DNA of 36,637 nt from an uncultured Elusimicrobia bacterium. GTDB taxonomy: Bacteria; Elusimicrobiota; Endomicrobiia; Endomicrobiales; Endomicrobiaceae. The notes under the pieces were generated by a model. It did no database searches, had not been told where the DNA came from, and saw only the letters and a list, made by a program, of their open reading frames with translations. Numbering within the stretch: position 1 is the stretch's first letter; every line of letters starts with the position of its first letter. Both the position numbers and the translations under genes were made by a program. This document shows, piece by piece, positions 22,950-28,962 of this stretch. The stretch lies in assembly GCA_937916125.1 (NCBI GenBank), contig CALGGE010000020.1, forward strand, positions 1 through 36,637. The letters run 5' to 3'.

Positions 22950-22974
22950 CTTAAAAAAAAGTTTTAGGTATAAT
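22946..22974 (+). promoter_or_regulatory. strong sigma-70 promoter for the tRNA (and possibly riboswitch-cobA)
   Basis: TTGACT at 22946-22951 and TATAAT at 22969-22974 with a 17-base spacer, about 20 bases before the tRNA. The -35 box overlaps the tsaB stop. No terminator is visible between the tRNA and the riboswitch, so this promoter may drive both. Confidence 0.75.
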
Positions 22975-22994
22975 ATTTGCCTGTTAGACAAAGC

Positions 22995-23068
22995 GGGCCT
23001 GTAGCTCAGTTGGTTAGAGCACTCGACTCATAATCGAATGGTCGTAGGTTCAAGTCCTACCAGGCCCA
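22995..23068 (+). tRNA. tRNA with CAT anticodon, probably tRNA-Ile2 (lysidine type)
   Basis: Complete cloverleaf: acceptor GGGCCTG/CAGGCCC, D arm GTAGCTCAGTTGGTTAGAGC, anticodon loop CTCATAA with CAT at 23029-23031, T arm GTAGG TTCAAGT CCTAC, discriminator A at 23068. CCA is not encoded. The anticodon stem has a C-A mismatch at the 27-43 position. CAT may mean initiator Met, elongator Met or Ile2. The start is not initiator-like, and the GGTCG variable region and TTCAAGTCC T loop resemble Ile2, which TilS converts to read AUA. Elongator Met cannot be excluded. Confidence 0.95.
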
Positions 23069-23094
23069 AGTAAAAAAGCTCTTTAATTTTGTGT

Positions 23095-23194
23095 AAATAA
23101 GTAAAGGAAGTTCCGTGAGTGCTTTGGCACAATTCGGACACTGCCCGGCAACGGTAATCAAAAGAAATTTTGTAGTCCGGTCTATTACTTATTT
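23095..23194 (+). ncRNA. cobalamin riboswitch (aptamer)
   Basis: A closing stem P1 is perfect: AAATAAGTAA (23095-23104) with TTACTTATTT (23185-23194). Inside is the B12-box-like core AATTCGGACACTGCCCGGCA continuing ACGGTAA, matching the riboswitch consensus (aaTCCgGgaCtGcCCCGCAACgGTaA), followed by TAGTCCGGTC near the 3' end. A small GTGCTTTGGCAC hairpin sits where the consensus has GTG. It binds adenosyl- or other cobalamins; downstream lies cobA, a cobalamin gene, which supports the call. The aptamer is followed by an expression platform with a terminator at 23279. Confidence 0.85.
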
Positions 23195-23278
23195 TTTTAT
23201 AACAGTAAGTCTGTTGCTTTTCCTGGGAAAAGAAGCTATTTGCAGATAAATTAAAGAAAATTTATGGGCGATTTATAT

Positions 23279-23311
23279 AACCGTTTTCCTTTTAGGAAAC
23301 CGGTTTTTTTT
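23279..23311 (+). terminator. riboswitch-controlled intrinsic terminator
   Basis: AACCGTTTTCC pairs with GGAAACCGGTT (one mismatch) over a 5-base loop and is followed by an 8-base T run. GGAAAA at 23226-23231 could pair instead with TTTTCC at 23284-23289, a plausible antiterminator; CTTTTCC just before it could sequester that segment. This gives the usual transcription-control layout for the cobalamin aptamer upstream. Confidence 0.75.
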
Positions 23312-23329
23312 ATTTTTCGCTCTCTGTCA

Positions 23330-23580
23330 TTCCCTAGGTTTGTTGTCGGGAATCTCGTAGTTGCAGTTTGCCGTTGTCGTTTATTGTACATTGTACATTA
23401 TACATTATACATTGTACATTGTCGTTCTCAACTTTTCAACTATTCAACTGTCGTTCTGTCATGCTGAGCTTGTCGAAGCATCTCGTCGTTGTAGTTGCCG
23501 TTCATTGTACATTGTACATCATACATTGTACATTGTCGTTCTCAGCTCTTCAACTATTAAACGATTAGTTGTAAGTCGTT
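23330..23580. repeat. composite dispersed repeat between the riboswitch terminator and cobA
   Basis: Modules in order: tcattccctaggtttgttgt continuing cgggaatctcg (degenerate palindrome), tgccgttgtcg spacer, tattgtacattgtacattat units, caacttttcaactattcaac, gtcatgctgagcttgtcgaa continuing gcatctcg, a second gtacattgtacatcatacat unit, and cagctcttcaactattaaac. The same modules appear in reverse order and opposite strand after cobA (24134-24297 and 24550-24612). No gene is visible; short frames here (HAELVEAS type) are repeat translations. Confidence 0.9.
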
Positions 23581-23601
23581 ATAAAATTTTTTAGAGGAAA
23601 T

Positions 23602-24114
23602 ATGATTATAGTAATAACCGGTAACGGAAAAGGTAAAACTACATCTTCAATAGGTCAAATTGTCAGAGCTTTGGGACACAACCAAAAGGTCTGCTTGGTT
23701 CAGCTTTTTAAAGGTGAAAATTTTTACGGTGAACAAAAAATATTGAACAAACTTGAAGGACTTGACTTTTTTTCTTTCGCAAAAAAGCATCCTTTTTGTT
23801 TTAAAGAAATAACAAAAGAACAAGTTATAAAAGAGTGTTCTGATGCTTTGCAGAAATTAAATAAAATTGCAGAAAATAATAAATATGATTTGATAGTTCT
23901 TGAAGAGTTTAATATTGCACTAAGAGACGGATATATTCAAGAAGATTCTTTGATAAACATTATAAAAGAATTAAATAAAAATACTAATGTTATGATAACC
24001 GGCAGAGGAGCAAGTGATAAATTAGTTGAACTTGCCGATTTGGTAAGCGAAGTAAAAGAGATAAAACACCCTTATAATAAGGGGATACCGGCACAAGAGG
24101 GAATAGAATATTAA
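23602..24114 (+). CDS. cobA: cob(I)yrinic acid a,c-diamide adenosyltransferase (CobA/BtuR type)
   Basis: 170 residues. Transfers the adenosyl group of ATP to cob(I)alamin or cob(I)yrinate diamide, giving the coenzyme form of B12. The Walker A variant GNGKGKTTSSIGQIVRALGH lies at residues 7-26, with VCLVQLFKG, DLIVLEEFNIALRDG (the hydrophobic strand and Glu), TNVMITGRGASDKLVELADL and the C-terminal EIKHPYNKGIPAQEGIEY, all hallmarks of the BtuR/CobO family. ATG follows AGAGGAAA. A cobalamin riboswitch lies 400 bases upstream, separated by repeat DNA. No other B12 synthesis gene is in the window, so salvage is the likely role. The gene is bracketed by inverted copies of the same repeats. Confidence 0.95.
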   Translation: MIIVITGNGKGKTTSSIGQIVRALGHNQKVCLVQLFKGENFYGEQKILNKLEGLDFFSFAKKHPFCFKEITKEQVIKECSDALQKLNKIAENNKYDLIVLEEFNIALRDGYIQEDSLINIIKELNKNTNVMITGRGASDKLVELADLVSEVKEIKHPYNKGIPAQEGIEY

Positions 24115-24133
24115 TTGCTTTGCAATTAATATT
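24107..24133 (+). terminator. 12-bp perfect hairpin at the cobA stop
   Basis: AATATTAATTGC and GCAATTAATATT pair around TTT. The hairpin spans the cobA stop codon. There is only a short T run after it; it may act as a weak terminator. Confidence 0.5.
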
Positions 24134-24297
24134 GTTGAAGAGTTGAATAGTTGAAGAGTTTAGAACGGCAATGTACAATGTATGATGTACAATGTATAAT
24201 GAACGACAACTACAACGACAGTTGAAGAGTTGAAAGGTTGAACAGTTTAACGGCAACGACAACAACGAGATGCTTCGACAAGCTCAGCATGACAGAA
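24134..24297. repeat. composite dispersed repeat after cobA, inverted relative to 23330-23580
   Basis: gttgaatagttgaagagttt, aacggcaatgtacaatgtat continuing gatgtacaatgtataatgaa, cgacaactacaacgacag, more gttgaagagttgaaagg units, caacgacaacaacgag, then gatgcttcgacaagctcagc continuing atgac. These are the reverse complement of the modules before cobA. Confidence 0.9.
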
Positions 24298-24325
24298 AGA
24301 CAGATGGGGACGGCAGAAAAATGGA

Positions 24326-24547
24326 GCAAAAAGGGAATATGTTCGAGTGCAGCCTGTAGCCGTCTATGAACGAACAATTTTTGAGACAAAAAACTGATTA
24401 ACGGCAAAAGTTTTTTCCCGAAGGGCACGCTTTTTGTTCGACACTTTCCCGTGTTCCTTAGGTAGTTAGGGAAAGTTAGTTAAGCGTAGGTCTCAAAAAT
24501 TGGAGTGAATGGCGATTGAGCAAACGAGAACATGATTGCCTTTTTGC
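24326..24547 (-). ncRNA. candidate structured RNA, copy 1 (three-way junction)
   Basis: The outer ends pair: GCAAAAAGG-AAT-ATGTTC (24326-24344) with GAACAT-ATT-CCTTTTTGC (24528-24547). Read on the minus strand, inner helices are P1 CAATTTTTGAGAC/GTCTCAAAAATTG (24490-24502 with 24375-24387, 13 bp), P3 ACTTTCCC/GGGAAAGT (24469-24476 with 24443-24450) and P2 AAAAAACT/AGTTTTTT (24409-24416 with 24388-24395). The same order of helices, with different bases but shared loop sequence (ACTACC-TA-AGGAA), occurs on the plus strand at 35519-35740. Also shared are GTTGAC-CAAAAAG, ATGTTC-CGTTTGC, TCGAACAAA and TCATAGACGG. I do not recognise the family. A MITE-like element with terminal inverted repeats is the alternative. 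Confidence 0.55.
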
Positions 24548-24549
24548 GT

Positions 24550-24612
24550 CAACGACAACGGCAACGACGAGATTCCCGACAGAAACACTCGGGAATGACA
24601 GACAGAACGGCA
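24550..24612. repeat. palindromic dispersed repeat before pilin 1
   Basis: caacgacaacggcaacgacg, then the palindrome ATTCCCGA-cagaaacac-TCGGGAAT, then gacagacagaacggcaa. It is an inverted, better preserved copy of the module at 23337-23357. Confidence 0.8.
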
Positions 24613-24638
24613 ATAAACTAAAAACAAGGAGATGAATT

Positions 24639-25115
24639 ATGAAAAGAAAATTAAAAGGGTTCACATTAGTGGAGTTGGTTATTACTATCGCAATAGTAAT
24701 AATTTTGTCGGTGGTGTCAGTGCCTATATACAGAGGATATACCGACAAGGCAAAAATGAGTGAGGCTTATGCTTTACTTGGGGTAATACTTTCTGCACAA
24801 AAAGCGTATTATTCTGAATATGGGAACTTTTTAGACGATTACCAATCCTCTTTTAAAGGTTTACATTTTTCATGTAATGAAAGCGTACTTGGAATAGATG
24901 CAAGAGGTAATAAATATTTTACTTCCTTTTGGTTTGATTGGAGTGGCGTTGTTGGTAGTAGTACTCAGGGTAAATATCACTTCACTGCATTTGTTGCATT
25001 ACCGGAAGATTTCAATGCACAAAAGTATATCAGACTACTTTATAATGTAACAAGTGGAGCAACTTTCGGCTATTCAAATTATGTAAACGCAACAGATAAT
25101 AACACAACAAATTAA
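24639..25115 (+). CDS. type IV pilin-like protein (paralogue 1)
   Basis: 158 residues. Class-III prepilin leader: MKRKLKG cut before FTLVELVITIAIVIILSVVS, with Glu5 of the mature protein present, then the long N-terminal helix. The globular part shares blocks LGVILSAQKAYYSEYG, LGIDARGNKYFT and YN-TSGAT with the pilin at 35894, while the intervening segments differ in length and sequence. Such proteins are major or minor pilins or pseudopilins of type IV pilus or type II secretion systems, processed by PilD. Good ribosome site (AAGGAG). No assembly genes are nearby, so it is a scattered pilin locus. It is followed by a 3' UTR hairpin also found after paralogue 2. Confidence 0.88.
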   Translation: MKRKLKGFTLVELVITIAIVIILSVVSVPIYRGYTDKAKMSEAYALLGVILSAQKAYYSEYGNFLDDYQSSFKGLHFSCNESVLGIDARGNKYFTSFWFDWSGVVGSSTQGKYHFTAFVALPEDFNAQKYIRLLYNVTSGATFGYSNYVNATDNNTTN

Positions 25116-25136
25116 TATAACCTATTTATTAAATAT

Positions 25137-25215
25137 CATCAATTAATTAAAAATAGATTGATGCTATTTTGCATAAGCGGGACTATAACATAGCGATAGT
25201 CCTGTCTTGTGCTTT
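25137..25215 (+). promoter_or_regulatory. 3' UTR structured element after pilin 1
   Basis: Two hairpins: CATCAAT/ATTGATG (25137-25163) and GGGACTAT/ATAGTCCT (25179-25203, one G-U) with the 9-base loop AACATAGCG, followed by GTGCTTT at 25209. The loop and the GTGCTTT recur after pilin 2 with a different stem. It may end or stabilise the pilin mRNA. Confidence 0.6.
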
Positions 25216-25324
25216 TTCCAAATTTTTTATTTTTTTAACGGTTGCAAATTTTATCTTCACTCAGAAAATGTGAAAAAATGAGCGAATTGGGCAAATACAG
25301 ATAAAAATTTTTTTGTGCACCCCC

Positions 25325-25353
25325 TTGACAAATTTTGAAACTTGTGGTATAAT
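25325..25353 (+). promoter_or_regulatory. consensus sigma-70 promoter of clpB
   Basis: TTGACA at 25325-25330 and TATAAT at 25348-25353 with a 17-base spacer: a perfect consensus. The last T is also the first base of the CIRCE operator. Confidence 0.9.
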
Positions 25354-25379
25354 TAGCACTTGAAGCAAAAGAGTGCTAA
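25353..25379. promoter_or_regulatory. CIRCE operator (HrcA binding site)
   Basis: TTAGCACTT-GAAGCAAAA-GAGTGCTAA matches the CIRCE consensus TTAGCACTC-N9-GAGTGCTAA with one change. It spans the transcription start region of clpB, so HrcA should repress clpB until heat or misfolding stress. Confidence 0.92.
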
Positions 25380-25396
25380 AATAGGAGGTGCGTGTT

Positions 25397-28063
25397 ATGA
25401 ACTTAAACAAATTTACAATAAAATCGCAGGAAGCTCTTGCGGATATGCAGGATATTGCCGTGCAGTACGGCAACCAGGAAATAAGTGCCGAACATCTGTT
25501 GTATGCTTTAATTAAACAGGAACAGGGAATAGTAAGCACAATAATTAAAAAGTTGTCCGCAGCAGAGCAAGACTTAACACCGTTGATTGAAAACGACGTT
25601 CTGAAATTGATTGAAGCAAAACCGAAAGTTCAGGGTGCAACGCCGTATCTTAATGCGGATTTGAACAAAATTTTTACCGTATCGGAAAAGATTGCAAAAG
25701 ATTTGAAAGACGAGTATGTATCTACGGAACATATTTTTCTTTCAATAATAAGTTTTAGCGATTTGGAAGTAACGAAAATTTTGAACAAGTACGGAATAAC
25801 GCAGGAAAAAGTATTAAATTCTTTGGTATCCATAAGAGGTTCCAACAGAGTAACAGACCAAAACCCGGAAGATAAGTATCAGGCTCTTGAAAAATACGGT
25901 AAGGATTTGACCGCTCTTGCAAAAAAAGGAAAACTTGACCCTGTTATCGGCAGAGACGAGGAGATAAGGAGAAGTATTCAGGTACTTTCAAGAAGAACAA
26001 AAAATAACCCCGTTCTTATCGGTGAGCCGGGCGTAGGTAAAACCGCTATTGTTGAGGGCTTGGCACAGAGAATAGTTTCCGGAGATGTTCCCGAAACGCT
26101 GAAAGACAAGAAAGTTATAGAGCTGGATTTGGGCTCTCTTATTGCCGGTGCAAAATTCAGAGGAGAATTTGAAGACAGGCTGAAAGCAGTATTAAAAGAA
26201 ATACAGGCCGCACAGGGCAAAATAATTCTGTTTATAGATGAAATACATACCATAGTTGGTGCGGGTGCTACAGAGGGTGCAATGGATGCCGGCAATATGT
26301 TAAAACCTCTCCTTGCAAGAGGCGAACTGAAACTTATCGGTGCAACTACGCTTGACGAGTACAGAAAATATATAGAGAAAGACAAAGCTTTGGAAAGAAG
26401 ATTTCAAACTGTTTATACGGGCGAACCGTCGGTAGAAGATACCGTTGCCATACTTAGAGGAATAAAAGAAAAATATGAAGTTCACCACGGTGTAAAAATA
26501 AAAGATTCGGCACTTGTTGCGGCGGCTTCATTAAGTGCCAGATATATTACCGACAGATTTTTACCGGATAAAGCCATAGATTTGGTGGATGAGGCAGCCA
26601 GCAAACTGAGAATAGAAATAGATTCAATGCCTATGGAACTTGATACGGTGGAAAGAAAAATAAGACAGCTGGAAATAGAAAAACAAGCTGTAAAAAAAGA
26701 CAGTGATCCTGCGGCAAAAGAAAGGCTTGCGGCGATAGAATCGGAAATTGAAAAACTGAAAAATTCTTCCGGGCAAATGAAAGTTCAATGGCAGAAAGAA
26801 AAAGATGCTATATCTTCAATAAGAAAACTGAAAAAAGAAATAGAGAGTTTGAAAACCGACGAGCAGAAAGCTGAAAGAACGGGAGATTTAAACCTTGTTG
26901 CGGAAATAAGATACGGAAAAATACCTAAAATTCAAAAAGAACTTGACGAAGAAAACAAAAAACTTTCCGCATTGCAGAAGAACAAAAAAATGTTGAAAGA
27001 AGAAGTTGACGATGACGATATAGCAGCGGTAGTCAGCAAGTGGACCGGTATTCCCGTATCAAAAATGCTTGAGGGTGAAACTAAAAAACTTCTTGATATG
27101 GAAAACAGACTTCACGAAAGAGTTATCGGACAGAACGATGCGGTTGCGGCAATTGCAAATGCAGTCCGTCGTTCAAGGTCGGGAATTTCCGACCCGAATA
27201 AGCCTATGGGTTCGTTTATGTTTTTAGGGCCTACGGGCGTCGGTAAAACAGAGCTCGCAAAAGCCTTAGCGGAATTTCTGTTTGACGACGAGAAAAATAT
27301 CGTAAGAATTGATATGAGCGAATATATGGAAAAACACACCGTGTCAAAACTTATAGGTGCACCTCCGGGATATGTGGGCTTTGAAGACGGCGGACAGCTG
27401 ACCGAAGCCGTCAGAAGAAGACCTTATTCCGTAGTGCTTTTTGACGAAATAGAAAAAGCTCATCCCGATGTGTTCAACATAATGTTGCAACTTCTCGATG
27501 ACGGAAGGCTTACCGACAGTCAGGGGAGAACGGTAGATTTTAAAAATACCGTAATTGTTATGACATCCAATATCGGTTCGCAATATATTCAGGACAGCTT
27601 TAATTTCGACAAAGATAAAATAGGGTTTGAAAAGAAAGAAAAAACGAAAAAGCCGGTAAAAGAAAATTTCGACTACGAACAGATAAAGAAGAAAATTGAC
27701 GAAGAGTTGCACTTACACTTTAAACCGGAATTTCTGAACAGAATTGACGAAATAATAATATTCAGAAGACTGGAAAAACAAGATATAGGAAAAATAATTG
27801 ATATTCAGATGAAAGCCATATTGAAAAGGCTTGCCGACAGGAAAATATCAGTTGAACTTACCGATAAAGCTAAAGACTTTATCGCGGAAAAAGGCTACGA
27901 GCCGGCTTTCGGTGCAAGACCTTTAAAAAGAGCTTTACAGAACTATATTTTGAACCCGTTATCTTCGGAAATTATCTCCGGGAAAATTACTGAGGGCAAT
28001 AAGGTGGTAATTGACGTTAATAAAAATGACAAATCGGAAGAATTGAAATTTGATATAAAATAA
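25397..28063 (+). CDS. clpB: ATP-dependent disaggregase ClpB
   Basis: 888 residues. Hexameric AAA+ chaperone that extracts proteins from aggregates with DnaK. Start at the ATG 25397, eight bases after AGGAGG; an in-frame GTG three codons earlier lies in the ribosome site and is rejected. N domain (1-150) with SAEHLLYALIKQEQG; AAA1 with GEPGVGKTAIVEGLAQRI (about 209) and LDLGSLIAGAKFRGEFEDRL; coiled M domain (about 410-530, VERKIRQLEIEKQ onward); AAA2 with FLGPTGVGKTELAKALAEFL (about 609) and the GAPPGYVGFEDGGQLTEAVR pore loop. A lysine-rich insertion (about 735-760) makes it slightly long. Regulated by the CIRCE element and followed by a strong terminator. Confidence 0.97.
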   Translation: MNLNKFTIKSQEALADMQDIAVQYGNQEISAEHLLYALIKQEQGIVSTIIKKLSAAEQDLTPLIENDVLKLIEAKPKVQGATPYLNADLNKIFTVSEKIAKDLKDEYVSTEHIFLSIISFSDLEVTKILNKYGITQEKVLNSLVSIRGSNRVTDQNPEDKYQALEKYGKDLTALAKKGKLDPVIGRDEEIRRSIQVLSRRTKNNPVLIGEPGVGKTAIVEGLAQRIVSGDVPETLKDKKVIELDLGSLIAGAKFRGEFEDRLKAVLKEIQAAQGKIILFIDEIHTIVGAGATEGAMDAGNMLKPLLARGELKLIGATTLDEYRKYIEKDKALERRFQTVYTGEPSVEDTVAILRGIKEKYEVHHGVKIKDSALVAAASLSARYITDRFLPDKAIDLVDEAASKLRIEIDSMPMELDTVERKIRQLEIEKQAVKKDSDPAAKERLAAIESEIEKLKNSSGQMKVQWQKEKDAISSIRKLKKEIESLKTDEQKAERTGDLNLVAEIRYGKIPKIQKELDEENKKLSALQKNKKMLKEEVDDDDIAAVVSKWTGIPVSKMLEGETKKLLDMENRLHERVIGQNDAVAAIANAVRRSRSGISDPNKPMGSFMFLGPTGVGKTELAKALAEFLFDDEKNIVRIDMSEYMEKHTVSKLIGAPPGYVGFEDGGQLTEAVRRRPYSVVLFDEIEKAHPDVFNIMLQLLDDGRLTDSQGRTVDFKNTVIVMTSNIGSQYIQDSFNFDKDKIGFEKKEKTKKPVKENFDYEQIKKKIDEELHLHFKPEFLNRIDEIIIFRRLEKQDIGKIIDIQMKAILKRLADRKISVELTDKAKDFIAEKGYEPAFGARPLKRALQNYILNPLSSEIISGKITEGNKVVIDVNKNDKSEELKFDIK

Positions 28064-28081
28064 AAGTGTCGACGGAAAAAT

Positions 28082-28121
28082 AAAAACGGCAGGTGCATAA
28101 GTTGTTGCATCTGCCGTTTTT
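28082..28121. terminator. bidirectional intrinsic terminator
   Basis: AAAAACGGCAGGTGCA and TGCATCTGCCGTTTTT form a 16-bp stem with one G-U pair and an 8-base loop. T runs are present in both directions. It ends both clpB (from the left) and the leftward efflux operon (from the right). Confidence 0.92.
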
Positions 28122-28134
28122 TGTTTCAACAATA

Positions 28135-28818
28135 TTATTTTTTGTTGCTTTTTGAATTTGTGGTCGGTTTGGAATCTTTACTGTTTTTTGTATTTTTTGA
28201 AGATTTGTCGCTTGTTTTAGCGGGCTTTGCGGCTTTAACATTTTTATCGGCTTTAGCTTTGGCTGTGTCGCTTGAAACGGAGACTTCGTCTTTCTTAGTC
28301 TGTTTATCTTGAGTTTTGTTTATGGACTTATTTTTATTTTTCTGTTTCATTTCTTCTATCTGTTTGAATTGATCATAAGTAAGAATACTTCTCATTTGAA
28401 TTTTTCCGTCGATATTCATCTTCGCCATTTCTCCCTGTAAAGACTGAATTTCGGCAGTTAAACCGTTAATGGTATTAATATCATAATTTTCTTTTAACAA
28501 TTCTTCGTCAACAGCTTTAAACTTTTCTTTAATTTGTTTTCTTATTTCTTTTTTCTTTTCTTTATCGGCTTTTGCCATTGTTTCGATTTGCTGTTTCTGC
28601 TCATCGTTTAAATTCAATTCTTTGGCAATTTCTTCAAAGCTCTTTTTCATTTTTTTCATATCCTGCTTAGACATTTTCGGAGGTTGAGGCATATCGCCGT
28701 CCAAGCCCATCTGAGGCGGTTCCATACCTTCCATATCTGCAGGCGGTTCGGGCGGCTGAGCAAATGCGATACCCGTAGTAAACAATACAGCCATTAAACC
28801 TGACAACAATTTTTTCAT
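28135..28818 (-). CDS. Spy/CpxP-like periplasmic protein with Lys/Ser-rich tail
   Basis: 227 residues. Start at the ATG 28818 (AAGGAG eight bases upstream), not further upstream, because MKKLLSGLMAVLFTTGIAFA is a proper signal peptide cut before Q. The mature part begins Pro/Met-rich (PPEPPADMEGMEPPQMG), then a helical region LNLNDEQKQQIETMAK and SILTYDQFKQIEEM, the LTxxQ-like repeats of Spy/CpxP/ZraP envelope-stress proteins. From about residue 155 to the end it is low-complexity Lys/Ser/Thr/Asp. Last gene of the efflux operon, so it may buffer periplasmic proteins or sense the pump's stress. The basic tail could bind acidic envelope polymers; that is inference. Confidence 0.75.
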   Translation of the reverse strand: MKKLLSGLMAVLFTTGIAFAQPPEPPADMEGMEPPQMGLDGDMPQPPKMSKQDMKKMKKSFEEIAKELNLNDEQKQQIETMAKADKEKKKEIRKQIKEKFKAVDEELLKENYDINTINGLTAEIQSLQGEMAKMNIDGKIQMRSILTYDQFKQIEEMKQKNKNKSINKTQDKQTKKDEVSVSSDTAKAKADKNVKAAKPAKTSDKSSKNTKNSKDSKPTTNSKSNKK

Positions 28819-28833
28819 TTTTTCTCCTTTTAT

Positions 28834-28854
28834 AAAAATCGCTTTGCGATTTTT
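28834..28854. other. hairpin AAAAATCGC-TTT-GCGATTTTT
   Basis: Perfect 9-bp stem in the leader of the Spy-like gene, just upstream of its ribosome site on the minus strand. AAATCGCTTTGCGATTTTTAGC occurs again, 92 bases away, at 28927-28948, so the pair is a direct duplication; the intervening 70 bases contain no gene. Confidence 0.6.
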
Positions 28855-28926
28855 AGCCAAACAGCTGAGAAGCTGATAGGTTATTGTGTTCTTATTTTAG
28901 ACTACTATAAAATTAAAAAGTTACAG

Positions 28927-28943
28927 AAATCGCTTTGCGATTT
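28927..28943. terminator. hairpin after macB, duplicate of 28834
   Basis: AAATCGC-TTT-GCGATTT, about 20 bases past the macB stop in the direction of transcription. It may give partial termination between macB and the Spy-like gene. Confidence 0.45.
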
Positions 28944-28962
28944 TTAGCTTTTCGGCTTTTAA

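Noticed and set aside
23361..23594. Short ORFs in the repeats before cobA (HAELVEAS-type peptides)
   Set aside because: They are translations of the dispersed repeat units, lack ribosome sites and overlap in several frames.
23330..24297. CRISPR array
   Set aside because: Units are contiguous or irregular, with no unique spacers of constant length and no cas genes.
24210..24428. Minus-strand ORF with FVHRRLQAALEH
   Set aside because: It spans repeat DNA and the 3' part of RNA-like copy 1; the codons follow the RNA helices rather than a protein pattern.
24326..24547. Integron attC site or IS end
   Set aside because: No R/R'' boxes, integrase or transposase; a MITE remains possible and is noted in the finding.
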